A stretch of DNA of 64,000 nucleotides from Pinibacter aurantiacus (GCF_019130065.1 NZ_JAHSPG010000004.1:111104-175103), one strand, 5' to 3'; positions 37,553 to 47,609 are shown, counted from the stretch's first letter. Made by a program: numbers and translations. Notes: generated from the letters alone by a model not told the origin.

Positions 37553-38953
37553 CTACGATATAAATCTTCTGGTTGCGCGAATGATATTATATAACATATA
37601 GGAAGACCACACTCTCATAAAAATATCTATAACCACTAAATAGCCTGTAAGTGACATTTCCAATCTTCTTAGCGGGTTAATGTAAATAAAAAACTTTTCA
37701 AACGCCTCTCTAAATCCCTCAGAAGTTGGATTGCTATATGAATAATGCAATGGTAATAGTCCGTTTAGACAAACAGCAAGACTAAATAGCAAAAAATGGC
37801 CGATTAATAAAAAAAGGAATGGTCGAATAAAACTCTGGCCATAATTACTGAATATTCTACTCCAGTGCAAAATTACCTTTTCCCAAAATTGATTACCCAG
37901 TGGACACGTCCAATCGAGTAATTTATTGTAATAATTCATTTCCTCAGCATAAAATTTACCTTCGTAGATTTTATCACCTTGTTTATTCATTGAAATTTTC
38001 AATTGTCGATAGGATTCTTTTATTGTATTAAATTCATCCTTTGTAATCTTACGCCCATTCCGAATCGACTCTTGATAATTTCCAAAATTAGGCCCCTTTA
38101 GTGCCCGTATATTGTTAGTCCACTTACAATTAATAAAAATTGCATCAGCAATTAGACTATCCAATATAATAAACTCTTTATATTGGGAAAAATATACTCT
38201 GAAGAATTGAACTTTTTCAAGACTTGAATTAACGATTTGAAAGTAACGTTCTTCATTATGCAATTTTCTTGGTTTAACCCCAAAAAAATTTAAAGACCCT
38301 GCATTTATAAAATTTATTATTGATAAGAAGTCACATTCAATATTTTTAAAATCAAACCTCTTGTCCTTATTGGTTCCATAAATGGAAATTCTATCAAATT
38401 TTTTGTTTGCAATAATAATGTCCCCTAATTCATCCGGTTGACTACACATTATCGTAAGATCACCAAAATCATTACCTCCAACATATGTTTCAAGATCAAG
38501 TTTTTTAAATTTAGCATCAGAAATCCAAAAGCTCTGAACATCAAATGCGGATAATTTTATCTCCTCGTAAATACCTCCGCCCAGATGAATGTTCTCTAAA
38601 TGAATAGACTTAAGCAACAACTCTTTTTTGAATGTACCATCTTCCAAATAAATGCCTCGCGTAAAATAACAGTTTTCAAATGTTAAGAAATTCTCGCAAA
38701 CCATTCCAATAATAAAAAGCCCCTTGTCACAAACAAAAAAACAATTCTCAAATGTTAATCTATATTTTACGGTTAGGCTTTCAGAGAAAATAATATTTTC
38801 ATCCTGGACAATGTAATCTCTTATTATTATTGTTGTTTCATCTCCGGAATATTTCAATTGATTCACGTCTGGAGATTTTATCATATTAATAAGCTGTTTG
38901 GCTGTTATTTTTTGTGCGGTTGAATTTTCTGCAAGCTCCTTTTCGTAGTTCAT
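37553..38953 (-). CDS. pentapeptide-like beta-helix protein with C-terminal membrane segments
   Basis: The 466-residue protein has a long N-terminal part (about 50-300) with irregular repeats of short beta strands ending in aromatic or Asn/Cys positions (LTFENCFF, LTFENCYFTRGIYLEDG, SIHLENIHLGGG, SIINFINAGSLNFFG). These resemble divergent pentapeptide-repeat helices. A linker with YRQLKISMNKQGDKIYEGKF follows, the usual lead to a membrane part in this group. Two hydrophobic segments lie near FLFLLIGHFLLFSLAVCL and LTGYLVVIDIFMRVWSSYML. The last residues (IIRATRRF) resemble the tails of pentapeptide/ion-channel-like proteins. It is the last gene of a minus-strand cluster, 145 bases after the STAND gene; a membrane effector role is plausible but unproven. 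Confidence 0.72.
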   Translation of the reverse strand: MNYEKELAENSTAQKITAKQLINMIKSPDVNQLKYSGDETTIIIRDYIVQDENIIFSESLTVKYRLTFENCFFVCDKGLFIIGMVCENFLTFENCYFTRGIYLEDGTFKKELLLKSIHLENIHLGGGIYEEIKLSAFDVQSFWISDAKFKKLDLETYVGGNDFGDLTIMCSQPDELGDIIIANKKFDRISIYGTNKDKRFDFKNIECDFLSIINFINAGSLNFFGVKPRKLHNEERYFQIVNSSLEKVQFFRVYFSQYKEFIILDSLIADAIFINCKWTNNIRALKGPNFGNYQESIRNGRKITKDEFNTIKESYRQLKISMNKQGDKIYEGKFYAEEMNYYNKLLDWTCPLGNQFWEKVILHWSRIFSNYGQSFIRPFLFLLIGHFLLFSLAVCLNGLLPLHYSYSNPTSEGFREAFEKFFIYINPLRRLEMSLTGYLVVIDIFMRVWSSYMLYNIIRATRRFIS

Positions 38954-39098
38954 TTGTAGGTGTGATTGGGGTTAAGTAAACTATTTTACGGCGTTTAGCT
39001 CTTAAAATAGCAACCAATTTCGTATCCTGCAAATGTTTAAAAACATAAAAACGGTGGCTTTAAAGAGCTGGTAATAGGTAATTATCTTGATTGAAAAA

Positions 39099-42000
39099 TT
39101 AAAACACTTCCTCCCTCAGTAGATACCCAGTTACTGACCCTTGTCCAAACAGAAAATTAAGCACAATAAGAATTCTGCTTCTTAGCATTCGATTGCTTTT
39201 TATTTTCGTACGATTTAAATAAATAAATTTTCGGGCAATCTGATTCAGGTAGTAAATTGTATTTGGGTGAATGTCTTCGTTAACATATTTTTTATTATTA
39301 ACGATCATATCAGCAACCCAGTACACACCTTCATTTAAATATGAACTCCCTATTTCATTTAATAGTCTGGCAATAGAATAAAGCACCTCCTTATGCGCCC
39401 CCATTTCGCCGCATATCTTTTTAAAAAAGACGCTATCTCCAGACTTTAATGTGTGCCATTCCTTTGCAGTTTCTTGCCAATACCCCCAAGCTAAAAGATA
39501 GTTATGAATAATTGAATCGAGATGATGCCCTTCGCTACCTAGCGACGCCTGCTTAATTGGCTGATATAAAGTTTGCCATATTTCCCAAAATTGTTCATAC
39601 TTCTGTAATCTGTCTTGTTCCAACACCACATCTGAAATAAACATAGCCATATAATTGCTAACATTAAATGGAGAAATGAACGGAGTTACCCATTCAGCAA
39701 CAGTATTGGCTTCTCTCCAAAGCAAGAATCTGGCATACTTCCTTATGAAGCGGCACTTAACGCGATACTCAATGCCTTCATCAATGTCATCGTCGTCATT
39801 ACCACAACGATCATTTAATAGTAGCTTGTTACGAAACTTCTCAAGCGCCTTTTTTATAAATTCCAAATGCAGTGGATCTTTTGTGCCGTCGGGAAATGAT
39901 TTGAAAACCATTTCAAAGTCTGTAATAGTCAGCGCGTCAAAATCAATCTGATAATACAGCGATTCATCAGTCAATGCCTCACCTATATCTTGTTCCATCC
40001 TGTCAATAAATTGATGTAGGGCTTGAATACGCGTGGTATTTTCAAAATATAATTTCCTAGGATCAGTTACATCATCCAGGAGAGGTTTGAACTTTAAATA
40101 ACAGGACAAGATTGCATTAGCTTCCTTTGGTTCTGTGTGGAAAAGGATACTATTAATTGCTTCCGTTGAATAGTCACATACTCGTTTGTATTCTCCGATT
40201 CGATAAGTATCAAACAAAATAACTAATAGAATGAAATTATATAAATTTTTATCTTTTGGAAATAAAGTGTACAAATAAGGAATCGCACTAATGGCCGCCT
40301 CCACCCCATCACTAATTTGGTATTCATACCCTTCTTCAATTGGTTGCACTGCGAACTCCATGATTACGTCTCTGCAAAATTTCAAGTCTTTTTTTGAAAG
40401 CTCTTTGTGATACTGTTTGAGAAGAGCGGCGCAGGTAAAAGCAGGGATGCAGTTGTCGAACAAACGAAAATCATTTTTTCCCTGTTTCAATTCTTCAATA
40501 AAAAGCTTTGTTTCTTCCACGACTTTTCTAGGATGCATTTCATATTGTTCGTAAGTGCCAGACGCATGTCGATTTCTAAATTTGTCCAGCCCCCACGTCT
40601 TAAGTAACCTAAATTTCAACATCTCTGCGTGTTGTTGGGCTCCTTCATCACTAAATTGCTGCAAATCATTTGCAAGTTCCGGGTTAAAGAGAATAAAAGC
40701 TTTTCCATCTCTGTGCTCCACTTTAGGCGACATCTTACGACTATCGATGCGCGCAAGAAATATTCGAAAAACTTTATATTTTTCCGATTTCGAATCTTGC
40801 CCATCAGTAGCAGCATACATCTTATCTATAATATCCAAAATCGCTCGCTTGTGTCGATCTGCTTGTACCTGGCTAACATCTCCGGTTCGAAAAAACTGTG
40901 ATTCAAGAACAAGTGATTCCAGTGTCTTTCTTCGATGAGGCTCTTTGCAGGATGCGATTCGTTCATCTTCAAATTTCTTTGTGTGCGGATCCATACCTCT
41001 CCAAAAGGAATAAATACTTTCGACCTCGTTTTCCCTTATTAAACGCTGGTTATCGTACACAAAGAAAAGATACTGATGGAACAATATCAGCGCTATTTCG
41101 AACAGTTTCTCAGGATAAGCCAACACCACACTTGCAACTACTGCCGTGATGGAAGCAGACCTCGTTTCTTTTAAAAGATATTTAAGCCACTGTACCAGAT
41201 TCTTGCCGTCAGAATTTGCAGCTATTGACATCAATTTCTTTTCCAATGCCATGTGCATAGACTGTAAAAGATAAGGAGTGACAGGTGAGCTGGAACCCCG
41301 ATGCATACACCATAAACTTTGGCTTATTAACTGCTTTACTATAACGCCATCAACTTCTAATTCAACGACCTCTAGCGTGTTTCCATATTTAGACTCCTCA
41401 TACGCTAAAGTCGAACGATTATTGAAATCAAGGATAAACTGAACGGTTTGCGAAAAGTCCGCCTGAAGTAATGAAAAGACAGGCGTTTGATATGCGCTGG
41501 GAGGATAATAATCGTGACTGCGAATTGCATAGTACTTGTCTATGTTCATGCCTCCACCAAGTGCTGTCGGCTCATCTTGTGGCTTATGCCACGCCTGATC
41601 TAGCAGCCGAATGGTTAGCTCTGGCAGTTCATAGATAAAATAAATACTCGCATTGTTATCAATTAATATTTTATTCCGTAAACTATTGAAAACTGTTCGT
41701 CTGCTATATGGCACTTGTAGAAGCGTTTCTCCGAGCTCCGTAAGTTCAGTTTTTAATTCGCGGGCAGCTGCCAGCACTATAAGCAACAATTGTTCTTCAA
41801 TCGTTGAAGGATACCCCATAGATTCATTGAGCTCCGAATCTTTATAAAAATGTAGGGCGAAAAGCCCGGCCAACCTTGTTATAGTGCCTGAGGAATGTTG
41901 ATTGTTCCAATCTTTTAACAATGGTAAGATAATACCCAGGTCTTCGCCAGAGATAACTGCAATGTGTTTATACAAAAATTCAATAGTAGCTTCCCATCCT

Positions 42001-43814
42001 TTCCCTTTCGGTTTAGTAAAAAAAACACCTGACTGAGCAACATTGACCTGGTTTATTTTTTCCCAAATTTCATCTACTTCCTTGCAAGCAGTACGTAGCA
42101 AAAAAACGATCGACTTCAAATAATACTGATCATTTTCTAAAATGATAGATTCAAAAGTTTCAAAGAACCAGGTACTACATTCTGAAAGTAAAATACTGAT
42201 AAGAAGTTCGTCTTTCCAAAAGGGAGGAATTTTGTCATCAATAAATGAATTCTCGACAAAAACTCGCAGTCCAGGATCTTCCTGGAGGAGTTTGTCTGAT
42301 AACCAGGATCGAAAAGCTCTTCGCATAGGCAAAGCCTCGCCGATTGTGTCAAAAAAAACAGCGAAATCTGTAAATTTTGCAAACTGATTTTCTATCAATC
42401 TTTGAAGCGCCCATTCCTCGTATATGTCATGTGTAATAAAATATCCCTTTTGCGAATCATCGTATTGAATAATTTCATCGGAAGACAAAAGTGCAAGAAT
42501 GTCTCCTGAGCACGGAAGGTCGGTGAGAAAAAAGTCACCGGTATTGCAACGCCTTTTAGCAATTTCAAGGAAACACTTTTCTCTCTCCAGATGAATATTG
42601 TTCTTTTTTATTTTCGACTTTTGTATTCTCTTTTGCCATAACAGTTCACGAAAATCACCATAATCCAAGTCATTACTGGTATTGTTGAAGTGATCAAGGT
42701 ATTCCTGCAAGTAAAATAAATTCTGGATAAGGCTGAAAACCTTAGCATCTTTAGGTGTGGTAAATCTAAACTCCTCCGCTAACTTCCTAAGCTCGCTTGG
42801 CGTTAAATTTTCAATCACAATGGTTTGGAAAGTTAACCGGTATATTTCCAACATCTGGAAACGCAAATCATCAAGAAAGCTATTTCTGGTTGTAAAAATT
42901 ATTTTCCATTCGTTGGAGATTAGGGTTGACAAAAACTCAATAAATACATCTTGGTTTTCGAGGTCGGCCAATTTTTCAGCCGAATCAATAATAAAGGTTC
43001 TATCAACTTCTTCGCTGTGTGCTGCAACAAAATCAACCAATCCAAATTCGCCAAAATCTTTCAATAAATGACTTATACTAGGCCGGTTGAACTCCGATGC
43101 TTTCAGCACATATATAGGTCGTAGCCTTGACCACATTTCTTTGACCAGTGCGGTCTTTCCACTTCCTCCATCGCCGGAAAGAATAATCACTTTTGATGGA
43201 CTGCTCAATATTTTTGAAACCAATGAAGACCTGTCAATTTTTAGCTGCCTATCACCGTAATGGATACTGGTATGAATGGGAAACAGAATTACCTCTGAAT
43301 GCTTTGTTAGCTGTTCCAGAAAATCAACAATATTTTTTTCAGCACCAAAGTACCAGTTAAACAAATAAGCATTCTCAGGAACCGATAACTGCTTTTCAAA
43401 ATGGCTATTTACCCGCCATTCTATCTCAAGTTGCACTTCTATTGCTACCTCTTCAATCGTTTTGAGATAACTTGGTTTTTTTTGATGTTTGTCCCTACCT
43501 TCAGACAATTCTTGGTTAGTATAGATCAGCATCTTATTAAGCAGCGGATTTTTTTCCTTTGCTTTTCTAAGAGATTGGATTATATCATCCTTATTATCTG
43601 AAAGCTTGATATCATAAAATTTTGCCTGAAATCCTATTTTTTGGCCATTATGCTCAATGGGTTCTGTTTCAATACCGGTTTGGTTCTTGAAACGAAAAAT
43701 GCCAATCTTAATATTGTGCTCATAGCAAAAAAGCATATAGGCCAATGACTCAAAGGCATCGCGCTCCCGTTGATGAAATTTTGTACGAAATATGTTCCAG
43801 TTTAAAGCAGTCAT
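39099..43814 (-). CDS. Avs-like protein: N-terminal nuclease-like domain, STAND NTPase, long C-terminal sensor
   Basis: This 1571-residue protein has three parts. The first ~75 residues read as a restriction-nuclease-like fold with GIETEPI (Glu49/Glu51) and GFQAKFYD (Gln63, Lys65), a QxK form of the PD-(D/E)xK motif. The NTPase has Walker A GDGGSGKT (Lys220), an acidic Walker B region FIIDSAEK (Asp277) and the sensor segment IIFTTRN. The remaining ~1000 residues are helical with no known domain, as in the target-recognition arm of antiviral STAND (Avs) proteins. Length and order match Avs-type nuclease effectors, which assemble on a phage protein and then cut DNA. Its upstream neighbour is a CHAT protease, an arrangement that is not standard for Avs. 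Confidence 0.85.
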   Translation of the reverse strand: MTALNWNIFRTKFHQRERDAFESLAYMLFCYEHNIKIGIFRFKNQTGIETEPIEHNGQKIGFQAKFYDIKLSDNKDDIIQSLRKAKEKNPLLNKMLIYTNQELSEGRDKHQKKPSYLKTIEEVAIEVQLEIEWRVNSHFEKQLSVPENAYLFNWYFGAEKNIVDFLEQLTKHSEVILFPIHTSIHYGDRQLKIDRSSLVSKILSSPSKVIILSGDGGSGKTALVKEMWSRLRPIYVLKASEFNRPSISHLLKDFGEFGLVDFVAAHSEEVDRTFIIDSAEKLADLENQDVFIEFLSTLISNEWKIIFTTRNSFLDDLRFQMLEIYRLTFQTIVIENLTPSELRKLAEEFRFTTPKDAKVFSLIQNLFYLQEYLDHFNNTSNDLDYGDFRELLWQKRIQKSKIKKNNIHLEREKCFLEIAKRRCNTGDFFLTDLPCSGDILALLSSDEIIQYDDSQKGYFITHDIYEEWALQRLIENQFAKFTDFAVFFDTIGEALPMRRAFRSWLSDKLLQEDPGLRVFVENSFIDDKIPPFWKDELLISILLSECSTWFFETFESIILENDQYYLKSIVFLLRTACKEVDEIWEKINQVNVAQSGVFFTKPKGKGWEATIEFLYKHIAVISGEDLGIILPLLKDWNNQHSSGTITRLAGLFALHFYKDSELNESMGYPSTIEEQLLLIVLAAARELKTELTELGETLLQVPYSRRTVFNSLRNKILIDNNASIYFIYELPELTIRLLDQAWHKPQDEPTALGGGMNIDKYYAIRSHDYYPPSAYQTPVFSLLQADFSQTVQFILDFNNRSTLAYEESKYGNTLEVVELEVDGVIVKQLISQSLWCMHRGSSSPVTPYLLQSMHMALEKKLMSIAANSDGKNLVQWLKYLLKETRSASITAVVASVVLAYPEKLFEIALILFHQYLFFVYDNQRLIRENEVESIYSFWRGMDPHTKKFEDERIASCKEPHRRKTLESLVLESQFFRTGDVSQVQADRHKRAILDIIDKMYAATDGQDSKSEKYKVFRIFLARIDSRKMSPKVEHRDGKAFILFNPELANDLQQFSDEGAQQHAEMLKFRLLKTWGLDKFRNRHASGTYEQYEMHPRKVVEETKLFIEELKQGKNDFRLFDNCIPAFTCAALLKQYHKELSKKDLKFCRDVIMEFAVQPIEEGYEYQISDGVEAAISAIPYLYTLFPKDKNLYNFILLVILFDTYRIGEYKRVCDYSTEAINSILFHTEPKEANAILSCYLKFKPLLDDVTDPRKLYFENTTRIQALHQFIDRMEQDIGEALTDESLYYQIDFDALTITDFEMVFKSFPDGTKDPLHLEFIKKALEKFRNKLLLNDRCGNDDDDIDEGIEYRVKCRFIRKYARFLLWREANTVAEWVTPFISPFNVSNYMAMFISDVVLEQDRLQKYEQFWEIWQTLYQPIKQASLGSEGHHLDSIIHNYLLAWGYWQETAKEWHTLKSGDSVFFKKICGEMGAHKEVLYSIARLLNEIGSSYLNEGVYWVADMIVNNKKYVNEDIHPNTIYYLNQIARKFIYLNRTKIKSNRMLRSRILIVLNFLFGQGSVTGYLLREEVF

Positions 43815-43886
43815 ATCCTTAGTAAATATCGGTTTAGGGAATAAGCTTACCTTCAGTTAATGACGATCGGTATCATAAAAAAGCGA

Positions 43887-46016
43887 CTAAATGAAATACA
43901 CAGGTGATGCCCAATAGTACGGATTACTAAAATCTATACTACAGTTTGAAATTCTATCAAGTATATCTTCATTTGTTATTTGAGGCTGCAATACTTCTAG
44001 GACATTCTCTCTTCCAGAACGAAATTGCCCAAGAGCTGCACTGTGGGAGTTTTCATAAGTATTTCCATTTGATAACTCATTTGACAAAAGAAGTCCCATA
44101 ATTAGACTCGAAATATTTTCGACGGGCCAGCTATGTCCAATAACTGATTGATGTTTATTTATAAGCACGGCACCGATACCAATTGCACCGGGACCAACCA
44201 ATCCGCGGCTTGCAGAATCGCAGGTATCCAATATCAACAATCTACGATCAACATAACTGGGTGATAACTTCCTTAACTCTTCAACAGAAATATTAATTTC
44301 TTCGGATAAACTTAAAAAGGTTTTTTCCGTTTGATAGGCATCATATTCTCCATGACCCAATATCCAAATTAAATCATAAGCAGCAGATGAGTATTCGGTA
44401 ATGAAGCTGGCGAGCGTATTGTTTCGACTTTCCCAAATAGTGACTTGAATATTATTGGATTCAAAAATTTCTTTTATTCCATTTGTTTGTAGCTCCGACA
44501 TAAAGGTAGAACCACTACAAACGAGAACGTTGTTTATAGGTCGCTGATTTAATGGATTTTGAAAACTTTGTATAACAGGAACGGTAACACCAAAGGTTTC
44601 GGAAATTAGCGCCTGAATAGGCCAATTGGAACCAAAATGAAAAAATAGCCCATTGAGGTTGCGCGTCTGATGATACATTTTTAGAGATTCAATCGCTAAG
44701 CGTTCGGCTACTTTTGAAAAATACTCCGCCGCGAAAGTCCTATCAGGAACGCCATATCGTTTAGGCGCAGAATATTCAAATGTCAAATCATCATTAAATG
44801 TGGCAGTAGTCCCCAAAAAGCTATTTTCTAAATTCATTATTGTCTTCAAGTCAACATTATTATCATGATGCTTTACATCTCTTTCAAATGAAAAAACAGC
44901 GCCATTGAAACTATTAGGTAAAATATACACCAACGGCCCCTGTATCAGATCATTTTCTGCAATCCCAAAATATGCACCGTAAACCTGAACAATCTTTTGA
45001 ATTTCGCCTGTTCTAGTAAGCAAGAAAATAAGTTTCTCAACCAAGGTAAAAATCCTGTCGTGATGATAGTTATATAACAGTGTGTTATTTGTAGGTCTTG
45101 TTGCTGAATAATCTTGAATTGCATTTATAATTTCATCAAAATGATACTCTACATCGTTTACATTGGAATATCTGCTAATAAGAACTTGAAATAGTTCGTG
45201 TTGACCCAAACATTTTCTATATTCTGTTAATGCGAGATCGGCCCACTGATTTCTGGTCAGCTTTTCGTAAACTTTACTGGCTACACTAAAATGCATAGCA
45301 ATCCTGCCCTTTATTTCAACTTCGGATTTTGGATTTTCATACATTTCAATTAAAGCAAGATTCGCTTGATCCTCTTCTTGTTCTAACCCATGCTTATTGC
45401 ACCAGGCAGAAACGCTGCTCAATGCAAATACCGTGTCTTCAGAAGGATTCTTAAGACAATATTTTCTGACAATTTCTATTAAAAACTTATCACTGACACA
45501 ATCCTTTGCTAATTTGTTATGACCACCAGTACACTTTGAGTAGTAAAATAAACATGAAGACCAAGTCACAAAATATTGTTCAAATGCTTTACGAATTGTT
45601 TCATTTCTCGAAAACAGGAGAGCCTCAAAATTGGCAAGTGAATACTCTCGCGCTTTCTTATCAGAAATTTCATCATCAAATGCATTCAAAAGCCAGTCGA
45701 AACAATATGCAAACAATTTATTTCTTGTAAGATGTTTAAGAATTGATGTACTACCTGCAAATTGTAGAACTAAATATAAGTCTTTGTTTACAGTATCAGC
45801 GACTCTTGCAGAAACAAGATCTTTGCTAAACGCAGCAGCATATTCAATCATGGAGATTTCATTGCCATTACATTCAACAAGCTCATCTTCCAATAGATCA
45901 ATTAAGGCTTCAATCTTTTCAAGAGTTACAGTATCCGCCTGCACCTCAATATTCCATGTTGGGTTATTCGAATTGGTGGTAATTGAATAGAATTCGTGGA
46001 AGATTTCCTTAATCAT
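43887..46016 (-). CDS. CHAT-domain (caspase-like) protease
   Basis: The 709-residue product ends in a CHAT peptidase domain (about 495-709) with the catalytic pair His555 in WILGHGEYD and Cys599 in ILDTCDSASRG. The later segment SVIGHSWPVENISSLIMGLL is typical of the family. The first ~480 residues are helical and not recognised; they probably sense or scaffold. CHAT proteases act in bacterial defence and signalling by cleaving partner proteins after activation. The gene lies 72 bases before the STAND-nuclease gene and 66 bases after the REase-like gene, so it is likely co-transcribed with both. The substrate could be one of the neighbours, an idea that needs testing. Confidence 0.88.
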   Translation of the reverse strand: MIKEIFHEFYSITTNSNNPTWNIEVQADTVTLEKIEALIDLLEDELVECNGNEISMIEYAAAFSKDLVSARVADTVNKDLYLVLQFAGSTSILKHLTRNKLFAYCFDWLLNAFDDEISDKKAREYSLANFEALLFSRNETIRKAFEQYFVTWSSCLFYYSKCTGGHNKLAKDCVSDKFLIEIVRKYCLKNPSEDTVFALSSVSAWCNKHGLEQEEDQANLALIEMYENPKSEVEIKGRIAMHFSVASKVYEKLTRNQWADLALTEYRKCLGQHELFQVLISRYSNVNDVEYHFDEIINAIQDYSATRPTNNTLLYNYHHDRIFTLVEKLIFLLTRTGEIQKIVQVYGAYFGIAENDLIQGPLVYILPNSFNGAVFSFERDVKHHDNNVDLKTIMNLENSFLGTTATFNDDLTFEYSAPKRYGVPDRTFAAEYFSKVAERLAIESLKMYHQTRNLNGLFFHFGSNWPIQALISETFGVTVPVIQSFQNPLNQRPINNVLVCSGSTFMSELQTNGIKEIFESNNIQVTIWESRNNTLASFITEYSSAAYDLIWILGHGEYDAYQTEKTFLSLSEEINISVEELRKLSPSYVDRRLLILDTCDSASRGLVGPGAIGIGAVLINKHQSVIGHSWPVENISSLIMGLLLSNELSNGNTYENSHSAALGQFRSGRENVLEVLQPQITNEDILDRISNCSIDFSNPYYWASPVYFI

Positions 46017-46082
46017 AGTGTAACGAATAATTTATTCTAATGAATTGAAATATAATTTTAAGACGATTTTATAAATGCTCAC

Positions 46083-47465
46083 CTAAGATGCACCTCCTTC
46101 AATTTCAGGAAATGGGTCGCCTTCACAAAATCGCTTCAGTAAGTCAGGCGCGTGACCCTGCAGCTTTTCCTGGAATTCCGCACCGCTCCAAATATCTGCA
46201 TTGTCGATATTTTGCTGATTGCAATAGTTTATAATCTTTTTCCGGGTTCCGGCACTAACCTTGCCTCCGGCAATGACTACATAGCAAGAAGGAACAGTCT
46301 TTCCATTTACCAACTTATCAATATCTTTTTTAATTTTCCCAAAAGTTAATGATTGATAATTTGCGCATTGAAAGCACCAGGTTTTGTCATTGTGCTGCGA
46401 CCAAATATCACGGCCCCCATCCGCCCCGGATTCGCCATACCATTTGGGCGAATCGCCGTACGTACTAACTCTTTGTAAATAGGCCAACACCAGCCTTTCA
46501 AATTGCTGACCAGAAAAGTCCTCAAAATGGATCTTATGCGTCATGCGATGAATCCCACTGAAACTACTACTACCGGCAGCGTTAATATGATCTAATTCCT
46601 CATGGAGGAACGCAATATGTATAGCCATAGCTCCGCCTCTTATCAACTGATGAATAAGCATTACATAGGCCTCGCTTCTCCTTTCTGGCGGAAACACCGC
46701 ATTCACTGATAAGTTGCGAAGCGTAGCTGTTTCAAGATCGTGCCAGGTCGCATTATATCCCGCAATCATCCACGCATAACCAATACGGTAATACTCTCCA
46801 AATTCAAACTCTATTTTATTTTCCGGCCTGGGAAACCAGGAATGAAGACGACACCCAGTTCTCTCCTTGTTTTTTTCCAACGATGAGATTCGTCGTTCAA
46901 GCATCAACTTCTTACTAGGCGCATTTTTCACCTGTTGGAGATACTCCTGGCGCAAGTTTTCACTATCTCCATATTTCTTGACAAGTGTACAAAAGTCGAC
47001 ACAGCTCTTAAATTCTTCCATTTTCCGTTGCGACTGGTTAGCCTGATGTACAATAAAGACAAACGCACGAAGGTCTTCTAATATCTTAATTTGATAATTA
47101 ATCCTATCACTTTTTGCAGTATCCGGGCCGTCCAACTGATACCGATATACACTAATCTGTTTCGTAAATAGCGTATTCAAAACTGAAACTAAATTCCCCG
47201 GAGCAATGTCCGTTTTTAACCTTGTTTCGAAAAATCTCCGGGCTTCATCATAGAACCGGCCCATGTGTGTATAGAACTCCGTATCCTTTTCCATCAATTG
47301 GGCTTTACCAAACTGCTGGTCGTCATTTAGATCCAACCATTTACCAATGTATTTTTTCATTTCCTCTCCTAGCCGAAAATCCTCCTGTATCTCTTCTTCG
47401 GTTTTGACCTCTACAACATTGGACAAATCAATGTGAATAGTAGCATTGTTTCCTATTTTATTCAT
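46083..47465 (-). CDS. REase-fold (Mrr-like) protein with an altered catalytic lysine
   Basis: The C-terminal ~130 residues of this 460-residue protein match Mrr-like nucleases: FEDFSGQQFERLVLAYLQRV, then GESGADGGRDIW (Glu345, Asp353) and WCFQCANYQ. At the position of the catalytic Lys in the (D/E/Q)xK motif there is Ala368 after Gln366, so nuclease activity may be lost, or a lysine from the next helix (GKIKKDIDKL) may replace it. The N-terminal 300 residues are helical and unrecognised. It is the first gene of the minus-strand cluster with the CHAT and STAND genes. It may bind DNA as a sensor rather than cut it. Confidence 0.78.
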   Translation of the reverse strand: MNKIGNNATIHIDLSNVVEVKTEEEIQEDFRLGEEMKKYIGKWLDLNDDQQFGKAQLMEKDTEFYTHMGRFYDEARRFFETRLKTDIAPGNLVSVLNTLFTKQISVYRYQLDGPDTAKSDRINYQIKILEDLRAFVFIVHQANQSQRKMEEFKSCVDFCTLVKKYGDSENLRQEYLQQVKNAPSKKLMLERRISSLEKNKERTGCRLHSWFPRPENKIEFEFGEYYRIGYAWMIAGYNATWHDLETATLRNLSVNAVFPPERRSEAYVMLIHQLIRGGAMAIHIAFLHEELDHINAAGSSSFSGIHRMTHKIHFEDFSGQQFERLVLAYLQRVSTYGDSPKWYGESGADGGRDIWSQHNDKTWCFQCANYQSLTFGKIKKDIDKLVNGKTVPSCYVVIAGGKVSAGTRKKIINYCNQQNIDNADIWSGAEFQEKLQGHAPDLLKRFCEGDPFPEIEGGAS

Positions 47466-47601
47466 AACAATCTTGATCGCTTGATAGTAAAATTGCCAGC
47501 GTTAATTTCCGAAAATTTCCACGAAAACAACAGCTCTTCTGGTGAAAAGACCTTGCGCCATTTATTTGTCTAGCAACAATTAACCGGTTGCCCATTCATT
47601 T

Positions 47602-47609
47602 CAAATCTA
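47602..47609 (-). promoter_or_regulatory. candidate -7 promoter box for the REase/CHAT/STAND cluster
   Basis: Reading the minus strand, TAGATTTG matches the Bacteroidota -7 consensus TAnnTTTG, 137 bases before the REase-like start. A clear -33 TTG at the right spacing is not obvious, so this is a weak call. Confidence 0.25.
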
